Part shown: positions 1-6,311 of the stretch, piece after piece | Layout of the letters: every line of letters begins with the position of its first letter | Numbering within the stretch: the first letter of the stretch is position 1 | Assembly (NCBI GenBank): GCA_017475805.1 | Contig: JAFVEW010000290.1 | Span: 1 to 14,298, forward strand | Length of the DNA stretch: 14,298 bases | Source: Synergistaceae bacterium | GTDB lineage: Bacteria > Synergistota > Synergistia > Synergistales > Aminobacteriaceae | Direction: 5' to 3' | Made by a program: the position numbers and the translations under genes | The notes under the pieces: model-generated | What the model saw: only the letters and a program-made list of their open reading frames with translations | Told to the model about the DNA's origin: nothing | Databases searched by the model: none

Positions 1-2
1 AA

Positions 3-569
3 TTTTTAATGAAAGCGAAAGAAAACTTTATTAAAATTTTTAATTCACAGTGGGACGAACTCGGAATGTCGGAAGTATTACATGAAGCCGTAGATAGTGC
101 CATTGAGATTAATACTCACTCTATGATGTTAGGAACTGCCAACGTTCGCCTAAGAATGAATCAAGATAACGTTATCGAGAAAATTCAAAGCATAATAGAG
201 AAATTATTTTCCTTGAAATATAATATTTTGCTCAATGATGTTAAAGAAAAATGGGGCAATACCCTGCAAAACGAGATTTTGAATTATTACAAATCAGCAA
301 ATATAAATTTGTTCATAGGCGAAAATAACCCAATGGAAAAAGCCGATATTCGAGTAAATTCTGATTTAACGCGAACGAATATCAACAATTTATTTGAAAA
401 ATGGCTTAATGAAGAATTCAGTTCTATGAATTATAGCGGAGTATCCCAACAGCTTTATTCTGTGAATGAAGCCATATACCTCAAAAAACTTCCAGAAGTA
501 TTTTGGAGCATTGTCGAACCTTACGCACACGAAGCATTTATTCAAGCGTGTCAAGTTAATAAAAAATAG
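3..569 (+). CDS. Partial protein of unknown function, paralog of the following gene
   Basis: I do not recognise this family. The frame is open to the window edge. An ATG occurs at 9, but no ribosome binding site fits in the eight bases before it. The codons at 3-8 (Phe-Leu) continue the similarity to the next protein, where L68 precedes the matching stretch, so the true start probably lies upstream and the visible 186 residues from M1 are a C-terminal part. Residues 1-120 align with residues 69-187 of the next protein (shared SQW, LGM, KWG, TLQ, ENNPM), and residues about 150-183 align with its residues 291-323 (LPE.FW / IPEIYW, then PY). The hydrophobic segment that the next protein carries between those blocks is missing here, as are its membrane helix and tail. 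The stop codon overlaps the ribosome binding site of the next gene, so the two are probably cotranscribed. Confidence 0.75.
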   Translation, partial: FLMKAKENFIKIFNSQWDELGMSEVLHEAVDSAIEINTHSMMLGTANVRLRMNQDNVIEKIQSIIEKLFSLKYNILLNDVKEKWGNTLQNEILNYYKSANINLFIGENNPMEKADIRVNSDLTRTNINNLFEKWLNEEFSSMNYSGVSQQLYSVNEAIYLKKLPEVFWSIVEPYAHEAFIQACQVNKK

Positions 570-573
570 GAGG
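568..573 (+). promoter_or_regulatory. Ribosome binding site fixing a GTG start
   Basis: AGGAGG at 568-573 overlaps the TAG stop of the upstream gene (567-569) and lies 8 bases before GTG at 582. The ATG at 574 reads into a stop after three codons, so GTG 582 is the start. The overlap suggests translational coupling of the two paralogs. Confidence 0.75.
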
Positions 574-581
574 ATGTTCAA

Positions 582-2558
582 GTGAAAGCATTTAAGTTTC
601 TAATTTTGGCTGTTATAATTTCTTTTGTTTGCGTTAATTGCGGCTTTGCGACTGAAACAAGTTCAGACGAAAAGATTGATTTGCGAAAGACGGACGAAGA
701 AAGACAAGCTGATTTTGATGATGCCGTATCAAAAATTCCTTACAATGTTACCGAGCTTGATAAGGTAACTTTTGAAGACGGCCTTAAACGTTCAAAAAAT
801 AATTTTACGCGATTATACCGCTCCCAATGGAAAAATTTGGGAATGACCGAAAAATTAGAGCGTGCCGTAAATACCGCATTCGATGAAAACACGAAAGATT
901 TATTATGGGGAACAACGGGAGTCCAGCTCGCTATTGATAAGGGCGACATCATAAGCAAAATCCAAGAAGCCGTCGCTTTCAAATTTCAAGAGGCATTCGA
1001 TGATTTTCTCCGCGATCTTGAAGATAAATGGGGCGAAACTCTTCAAAAAGACGTTGCAGATTTTTACCGGCGGACGAGCGTCCTGCTCCTTGCGTCTGAA
1101 AACAATCCGATGACTCAGGCATATATTCGTACGAGTTCCCTCGCAGAAGATAAAAGTATTAGCGTCATGGAACGAATCAAAACGTCAATTCAAGAACAAT
1201 ATCCTGACCTCAAAGTGTCCGGCGGCAAATTTGCCGGAGGTTTTATGACCTTTATGCTTCGCAAGCAAATTACTAAAATGATAAGCAGACAAATCACGAA
1301 AACCGGCCTGAGAAAACTTGCGGGGACAAGTATTGCAAAAATTGCAGGTAAGTTTGTTCCTGTTGTGGGATGGACTTTGATGGCTTGGAGTGCCTACGAT
1401 GTTGCTTCAATGGCTTGGAGTGCTCCTGATGATGTCAGAAATATGCTTCAAAACCGTAACTTAGCTTTGTATAAAGATGAAATCCCTGAAATTTATTGGG
1501 ACGCTATGCAGCCTTACGTCATGGATACGTTTATTTTCTCATATGGGAAATTACAGCAGACAAAAGAAGAGGCCAGCATTCTTGCCAAAAATTCAAATAT
1601 TGAAGATCTTTCTAAAGGCCTTAACGCAGATGAGGCAATGCAATTCATCGAAAGAATTTCAGCTTTATCAAAAATATTAGGCCGGACAGGCTATGATGAT
1701 TTGCTCGAAGATTTCGGAGAACTAATCAGAGATTCATCACGCAGGGATTTTGAAACTTTAGCCTCAATGCTTCAGCAAGGCAACAAACTTCAGGTTAAAG
1801 AATGGCTGAGTATCGCAGGGGCTAAATATTTTGAACTTTATAATGCTTTCCCGAAAGATATTTGGGGAATCTTCCCTCCCAATAAAGAATCCCTTGATGC
1901 TCTAACATGGATGATAAAACTTCCTCCAAGAGCCCGCAATGTCGCTACGCAACTTTCGATAAGCGACATAAAGTGGATTATGAATGAATTGCCTGAGCGT
2001 TATGTTTCGCATTTATTCAGCAGTTCATCAGTCGGCGGAAATGACCCCGAAAAAATCCACGATGAAATTCGGCGTCTTTCAGAATTGCCTAATATGGAAA
2101 CTCGCAGACCTTGGCAAAGTTCTTGGGATTATTATTGTGCGCGTTACGGATTTTACATTAAAGTTCTAATTATTTTCTTAGCCGCGATTTTAATTTTGCG
2201 TGTAATTTTAAGTCTTCGAGGCCGTGCGAAAAAAACGAAAGAATCCATCGCGCCGAACAACAATCCAGTAAATGTTAATCATAATTTCCCTTATGCTCCG
2301 ATACAGCCTCAGCTTGCAAGTCCGGGCGCACAAAAATATAAAGTCAAGGCAAAAATCTCCGCAAGACTTGCTGACGAGTTAAAAAACATAATTTGGGATA
2401 TGTCGCAACAAATTATCCCGTCCGAAGATGAAAGCGAAAGTCGGATTTTATCCGTTGAAGTCGAAAATCTTGACGGAATTGCAAATTGGCTGGCTAAAAA
2501 CAAGCGTGAAATTGAAGTCTTACAGCCTGAAGAACTCAAAAACAAGTTAAACTCTTAA
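582..2558 (+). CDS. Exported, C-terminally membrane-anchored protein of unknown function
   Basis: 658 residues with a GTG start. Residues 1-23 look like a Sec signal peptide: a basic N-terminus, a hydrophobic core, then GFA as a possible signal peptidase I site. The Cys at 20 follows Asn, so a lipobox is unlikely. Residues 69-187 and 291-323 are shared with the preceding gene. Between them, residues 215-280 form a Gly/Ala-rich basic and hydrophobic segment including GKFVPVVGW (256-264), which could insert in a membrane. Residues 330-515 are mostly helical in character. A clear transmembrane helix lies at about 524-546, followed by basic residues and a Pro/Asn-rich linker. A tail of about 70 residues (585-658) is predicted to be cytoplasmic. 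The topology suggests a large extracytoplasmic part tethered to the membrane. I cannot assign a biochemical function. The YbjQ-like gene follows after 24 bases. Confidence 0.85.
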   Translation: MKAFKFLILAVIISFVCVNCGFATETSSDEKIDLRKTDEERQADFDDAVSKIPYNVTELDKVTFEDGLKRSKNNFTRLYRSQWKNLGMTEKLERAVNTAFDENTKDLLWGTTGVQLAIDKGDIISKIQEAVAFKFQEAFDDFLRDLEDKWGETLQKDVADFYRRTSVLLLASENNPMTQAYIRTSSLAEDKSISVMERIKTSIQEQYPDLKVSGGKFAGGFMTFMLRKQITKMISRQITKTGLRKLAGTSIAKIAGKFVPVVGWTLMAWSAYDVASMAWSAPDDVRNMLQNRNLALYKDEIPEIYWDAMQPYVMDTFIFSYGKLQQTKEEASILAKNSNIEDLSKGLNADEAMQFIERISALSKILGRTGYDDLLEDFGELIRDSSRRDFETLASMLQQGNKLQVKEWLSIAGAKYFELYNAFPKDIWGIFPPNKESLDALTWMIKLPPRARNVATQLSISDIKWIMNELPERYVSHLFSSSSVGGNDPEKIHDEIRRLSELPNMETRRPWQSSWDYYCARYGFYIKVLIIFLAAILILRVILSLRGRAKKTKESIAPNNNPVNVNHNFPYAPIQPQLASPGAQKYKVKAKISARLADELKNIIWDMSQQIIPSEDESESRILSVEVENLDGIANWLAKNKREIEVLQPEELKNKLNS

Positions 2559-2582
2559 TTTGCAGAAAGGAATTTTTGATAA

Positions 2583-2909
2583 ATGTCAAATCAGATTATA
2601 GTTTTAACAAGAACTTTTCCTACGTCAGGGACTCAAGATTTAGGATTTGTTTACGGGACAAGCTGTTTTAGCGTAAATTTCTTTAAGGATACGTTCTCCG
2701 CTATCCGCAACGTTACGGTCGGAGGCGAACTTGGAAGTTACGCCAAACTTATGGACGAAGGCGTTGAGTCCGCAAAAGAACGAATGATTGAAAATGCAAA
2801 GGCTTTGGGAGCAGACGGTATTTACGCCGTCAGTATTGCCACTCCGCAAATCGCTGGCGGTGCTGCCGAAATAATCATGTATGGCACGGCGTTCAAATAT
2901 GTGAATTAA
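2583..2909 (+). CDS. YbjQ/UPF0145 family protein
   Basis: 108 residues, the usual size for this family. Family-like features are the VGG-x-x-x-SY stretch (residues about 46-53), the helix with AKERMIENAKALGADGI, and the closing GTAF near the C-terminus, which corresponds to the GTAV end of YbjQ proteins. The family is called a putative heavy-metal-binding family in databases, but its role is not established, and I see no Cys/His cluster here that would prove metal binding. AGAAAGGAA upstream at about 2564-2572 is the ribosome binding site. The gene is the last of the first block, and a 174-base gap follows. Confidence 0.85.
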   Translation: MSNQIIVLTRTFPTSGTQDLGFVYGTSCFSVNFFKDTFSAIRNVTVGGELGSYAKLMDEGVESAKERMIENAKALGADGIYAVSIATPQIAGGAAEIIMYGTAFKYVN

Positions 2910-3040
2910 AAAAAATTTTTGCGGAAAAGTAAAACACGCTTAAAGTAACGCTGTATTTTGATATATTTCTCCTAAGATTTATTTTTAACTTGAAGTCGAT
3001 TTGTCAAAAATATTGATAGAACTGATTTCTTGTTTTATTC

Positions 3041-3057
3041 AATCGAATAAATCGATT
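3041..3057 (+). promoter_or_regulatory. Short inverted repeat in the gap before the second gene block
   Basis: AATCGA (3041-3046) and TCGATT (3052-3057) are perfect inverted copies separated by 5 bases. They lie just upstream of the ribosome binding site of the four-helix membrane protein. A further TCGATTT occurs at about 2996. The 2910-3083 gap is very AT-rich and is the only sizeable gap before the long second block, so a promoter with an operator is plausible. I found no convincing -35/-10 pair (TTGATA at 3013 has only a poor -10, TATTCA, 17 bases on). Treat as a candidate only. Confidence 0.25.
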
Positions 3058-3083
3058 TTTTATAAAGGAGAGAAAATTTTTTT

Positions 3084-3941
3084 ATGGACGAAAATGTCAA
3101 CGTCTGCGGTCAAGACATTGCAGTGAACGCAGATGACGAACGCGCAAGGACGCTTCCAGTCTATCAGAAAGAACTGACGCTTGAAGACATGGAAGAAGCC
3201 GAAAAAATAAAAGCCATGCCCGAATATCAGGAACTTGAACAATCCTGCGAGTCGTACATGGGTTCATCTGATGAAGTGCAGAGTGGCGAAATAAAAAAAA
3301 TGCCTGAACTTTTGAAAAAAATCCCTGAAAATCTCAGGTCTTTATATTTCGAGCAGCTTCACGATTTCGAGCAGATATGCGAAAAGGAAGTTAAACTAAA
3401 AAAAAACATACTCAGTTCTGTTTTTTTATTCGTAGTATGCTTGGCAGTCCTGTTTGTTCTTTTGCATTATTTGGACAGCTCGAACTGGTTGGGGCGATTT
3501 ATATTGTCCTCAATAATCATGCTTACACTTCCTGAGTTCATACTTCGTCATTTATTATTCTTGGGGAACTATACTAAGGAAGCAGAGAAACCTAATGAAA
3601 ATGATTCGCTCCCAAAAAAGACTTCCTTTATGAAGAAAACAGCTCCATTTGTACTTTGGTACGTTATGTATATTCTATTGCGTATTGTATGTTGGTGCGC
3701 TGTCATTGTAATTTCCATGTTCCCGTCATGGGGGAGCTTTTCTTGGCTCGGCTGGAAAACTCCGATTGCGTTGGCTGTTATTGTTGCGTTGATTTGCGTT
3801 ATAATTTGGTCGTTTATGTTCAACTTAGTCCACAAAATAGCCAAGCGTGCCGCCGTTTACGTGAAAGATTTTGAAAATTTCACATCGCAGTATGAGAAAT
3901 ATCGAAACTTCAAAAAGTCTGCGGAAGGAGCTAAAGAGTAA
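3084..3941 (+). CDS. Four-helix membrane protein of unknown function
   Basis: 285 residues, no family recognised. Residues 1-105 are hydrophilic and acidic, with no signal peptide. Four hydrophobic stretches follow, at about 109-129, 137-157, 188-211 and 226-246, then a basic C-terminal tail of about 35 residues. Even helix number and Lys/Arg at the ends suggest both termini are cytoplasmic, with the Lys-rich 163-186 loop between helices 2 and 3 also inside. AAGGAG at 3065-3070 is 13 bases from the ATG, a little long. The stop codon overlaps the ATG of the PP2C gene by one base (TAATG), which indicates tight coupling. This may be the membrane anchor or sensor for the phosphatase, which is an inference from position only. 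Confidence 0.85.
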   Translation: MDENVNVCGQDIAVNADDERARTLPVYQKELTLEDMEEAEKIKAMPEYQELEQSCESYMGSSDEVQSGEIKKMPELLKKIPENLRSLYFEQLHDFEQICEKEVKLKKNILSSVFLFVVCLAVLFVLLHYLDSSNWLGRFILSSIIMLTLPEFILRHLLFLGNYTKEAEKPNENDSLPKKTSFMKKTAPFVLWYVMYILLRIVCWCAVIVISMFPSWGSFSWLGWKTPIALAVIVALICVIIWSFMFNLVHKIAKRAAVYVKDFENFTSQYEKYRNFKKSAEGAKE

Positions 3942-4750
3942 TGAAATTTGCATTCTTTACTAACAAAGGCTCAGTGCGCGAACACAACGAAGACGCAATT
4001 TTTGCGATGAATAAAGTTGTTTCAAATTGCGATATGATTTCGCCAATCGCAGACGACACGGAAAATTACAACGGCAATTATAGCTTCGTAGTAGTTGACG
4101 GAATGGGCGGCTACGAGGGCGGAGAAAAAGCGGCGCACATTGTTGCAAGTTCGTTCATGGAACATTCAGAGAACTGGAATATTCCAACTTCTGAAGCTAA
4201 TAATAAAGTAACCGCAATACTGATTGAAGCCGCAAAAAAAATTATCTCTGACGCAAAAAATAATCCTGAACTTTCGCATATGGGAGCGGTTTGTGCTGGC
4301 GTTGTCTTCTGCAAAGATAATATGCTGATCTTTAACTGTGGGGATTGTCGCGTGTATGGTCAGCGGAATCATCATCTTGAAAAGCTGTCCCATGACCATT
4401 CGCTTGTTCAAGAACTTTTTGACAGGGGCGAAATTGAAGAAAATGATATGCGTACACACTTAAGAAAGAATATTGTTACTGCTTGTGTATCGACAAATCC
4501 AAGTTACTTAAACATATTCTTCCGCGAACTTCCATACAGCCATGAATATAAACGCATATTTATTTGTTCTGACGGAGTTTGGGAGGCTTTATCCGTTGTC
4601 GAAATTGAAGAATGTTTATGTGAAAACAGTTTAGAATCAGCAAATAATATAACTGAAAAATTATTTGCCTTGCAAGAACGTTGTCATGACAATGTTTCAT
4701 TTATCATAATAGATATGGGAAATACATATAATTCGGGAACTCTAAAATGA
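3941..4750 (+). CDS. PP2C-type Ser/Thr protein phosphatase
   Basis: 269 residues, a stand-alone bacterial PP2C (PrpC/Stp-like) catalytic domain that hydrolyses phospho-Ser/Thr with two divalent metal ions. Visible motifs are GSVREHNEDA (residues 10-19, with D18), VVVDGMGG (50-57, with D53), GDCR (134-137), LSHDHS, CSDGVWEAL (starting about 209, with D211) and HDNVSF (starting about 249, with D250). The acidic metal-binding residues are all present, so the enzyme should be active. The usual GDS is GDC here. Length is close to the family's normal size, and there is no membrane helix. AAGGAG at 3925-3930 serves the start. The stop overlaps the next start as ATGA. No protein kinase gene is in the window, so the kinase partner is either elsewhere or not needed. 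Confidence 0.95.
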   Translation: MKFAFFTNKGSVREHNEDAIFAMNKVVSNCDMISPIADDTENYNGNYSFVVVDGMGGYEGGEKAAHIVASSFMEHSENWNIPTSEANNKVTAILIEAAKKIISDAKNNPELSHMGAVCAGVVFCKDNMLIFNCGDCRVYGQRNHHLEKLSHDHSLVQELFDRGEIEENDMRTHLRKNIVTACVSTNPSYLNIFFRELPYSHEYKRIFICSDGVWEALSVVEIEECLCENSLESANNITEKLFALQERCHDNVSFIIIDMGNTYNSGTLK

Positions 4751-6126
4751 TTACATTTATGTTTGAGCATCATGCTGTTGCTAAAAGTTTTTGGTTCAGT
4801 TCGTTCAGAGCTGACTATCTCTGTGCTCTTGAATATTTTTTAAGAAAATTCGCCGCAGATAATCCAGTGGCCCATGAGTCTTTCAAAGTTTATGTAGATA
4901 AGCTCTCATCTGGTGGAATGTCTTATTCATATTGCGGAGACGAAAAAGCCCTTGATATTATCCGTTCATTTTTGGGAACAAAATTAGATTTGCTAACCCC
5001 TTATTACAGATTTTACCGCGTAACTCTGTTAATAGATTGCCTTTTGCTTTCTGCATTTTCTGATTTAGACAAAGCCCGTGCAATTTTAAGCGATTTTTGC
5101 AGTCTATCACCGAAAAGGTATCATCAACTTTTTCACAGATTATTCGATTATCTTTACGCTGAAAATCATAGCGAACCTATCAAAGGTATTTGGCTCGCTA
5201 AAAATCAAATTGAATGTTGGAACGCTGAAAAAATATTTGAACAAAAGCCCTTGCGTAAAATCTTATTCACGGCTTCGATGAGTGCCGGAAAATCAATGTT
5301 AATTAACACAATAGTCGGCAAGAAGATAACGCGGACTCAAAGTACCGCCGCAACAGGAAGAATTCATTACATTTACAATAAACCTTTTGAAGACGGCTTC
5401 ACAGCAAAATGGGAAGAGAACGGAACTCTCACAATGAACGCTTCCGAAGAAGAGCTTATGAATGAGAACGATAACAATAGCGTCCGCGTTTGGACTTATT
5501 TCAGGTCTTTTTTATCGGATAAATTCCGTTGGTGCTTAATCGACACGCCGGGCGTAAATTTTTCCCGAAACTCAGAACACTCAGAAATTACGCGCCAAGC
5601 CATTGAAAAAGAATCTTGGGATTATTTAATTTATATTGTCAACAGTGAACAAATGGGGACAACTGACGATAGGCAGCATATTGAATATATTGCGAATCAT
5701 GCTCCCGAAAATAAAGTTATCTTTTTGTTAAACAAACTGGATAATTATAGGATAAAAGACGATTCGATTTCGGAAGCGGTTTCAAAAATGCACGATGAAC
5801 TTGAAAAAATCGGTTTCAAAAATCCTGCAATATGTCCTATTTCAGCTTATACAGCTATGCTTGCGAAAAAATACATTTTCAATTCTGAATTTAATCCCGA
5901 CGAAAAAGATGATTTTGAACTTCTACGCCGTAAGTTTATGAAAGCTGATTATGACCTTTCGGTTTATTCAAAATTTTTGACAGACGTAGATAGAACACGA
6001 CGTTTTGATATTCTGAAAAAAATTTCAGAAAAAGAAAATCCGATAGCCACAGACTGTTATAAGCTGCTTATTAACAGCGGACTTTCAGGTTTTGAAAAAA
6101 TTTTAGCAGAAGAGGTAATTTGTTAA
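4747..6126 (+). CDS. Dynamin-like GTPase, head-only member of a pair
   Basis: 459 residues. GTPase motifs: P-loop ASMSAGKS (176-183, G1, with Ala at the usual first Gly), a Thr-containing switch I near 200-203 (STAAT), DTPG (266-269, G3) and NKLD (329-332, G4), followed by a Ser-Ala G5-like stretch (PISAY). These are the bacterial dynamin-like protein signatures. Residues 1-170 are a helical N-terminal region without a signal peptide. The protein ends at NSGLSGFEKIL (from 443), which aligns with HSGILSIEAAI (438-448) of the second dynamin-like protein. It therefore lacks the roughly 320-residue coiled-coil stalk of its partner. Known bacterial dynamin pairs (for example Campylobacter DLP1/DLP2) act as hetero-oligomers in membrane tethering or remodelling, and the same is likely here. 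ATG overlaps the PP2C stop by four bases. An internal ATG at 4759 is an alternative start. Confidence 0.93.
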   Translation: MITFMFEHHAVAKSFWFSSFRADYLCALEYFLRKFAADNPVAHESFKVYVDKLSSGGMSYSYCGDEKALDIIRSFLGTKLDLLTPYYRFYRVTLLIDCLLLSAFSDLDKARAILSDFCSLSPKRYHQLFHRLFDYLYAENHSEPIKGIWLAKNQIECWNAEKIFEQKPLRKILFTASMSAGKSMLINTIVGKKITRTQSTAATGRIHYIYNKPFEDGFTAKWEENGTLTMNASEEELMNENDNNSVRVWTYFRSFLSDKFRWCLIDTPGVNFSRNSEHSEITRQAIEKESWDYLIYIVNSEQMGTTDDRQHIEYIANHAPENKVIFLLNKLDNYRIKDDSISEAVSKMHDELEKIGFKNPAICPISAYTAMLAKKYIFNSEFNPDEKDDFELLRRKFMKADYDLSVYSKFLTDVDRTRRFDILKKISEKENPIATDCYKLLINSGLSGFEKILAEEVIC

Positions 6127-6299
6127 TGTCAAAAGAAGATTTGCGCAAAAAAATCACTTCTGAACCTATATCATGGCTTAATAAAAGTGAATTTACAATA
6201 ATAGGTAGTTCCGCTCCGATAGGTTCAGCTCCGATAGGCACGTTTGGCGTAATCAAAGACATACTAAAAATGTGGTGGAAATACTCAGGTGCGAAATGA
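6126..6299 (+). CDS. 57-residue protein with SAPIG repeats
   Basis: A short frame that starts at ATG 6126 inside the TAA of the head-only dynamin gene (TAATG) and ends at TGA 6297-6299. It fills the otherwise empty space between the two dynamin genes. The product begins with a charged helix-like part (MSKEDLRKKI), then FTIIGSSAPIGSAPIG, where SAPIG is repeated exactly twice, and ends with an amphipathic, Trp-containing stretch (GVIKDILKMWWKYSG). There is no clear membrane helix. The stop/start overlap, the placement between two partner genes, and the GAGG of the next gene overlapping its TGA all support translation. It could be an adaptor or a membrane-surface peptide for the dynamin pair. 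I recognise no family. Confidence 0.7.
   Translation: MSKEDLRKKITSEPISWLNKSEFTIIGSSAPIGSAPIGTFGVIKDILKMWWKYSGAK
6217..6240 (+). repeat. 15-base tandem repeat encoding SAPIG
   Basis: GCTCCGATAGG occurs at about 6216 and again 15 bases later, giving two adjacent SAPIG units inside the 57-residue gene. The repeat stays in frame. Boundaries are approximate. Confidence 0.7.
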
Positions 6300-6311
6300 G
6301 GTAATTAAATC

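Noticed and set aside
582..640. Lipoprotein signal for the exported protein
   Set aside because: Cys20 is preceded by Asn, which does not fit a lipobox. A signal peptidase I site after GFA is more likely.
2910..2940. Terminator after the YbjQ-like gene
   Set aside because: There is an A-run and a T-run (AAAAAAAATTTTT), but no GC-rich stem before the T-run, so I cannot call one.
3941..4750. TerY-P type phosphatase-kinase-VWA triad
   Set aside because: Only the PP2C member is present; there is no kinase, VWA or Ter-family domain among its neighbours.
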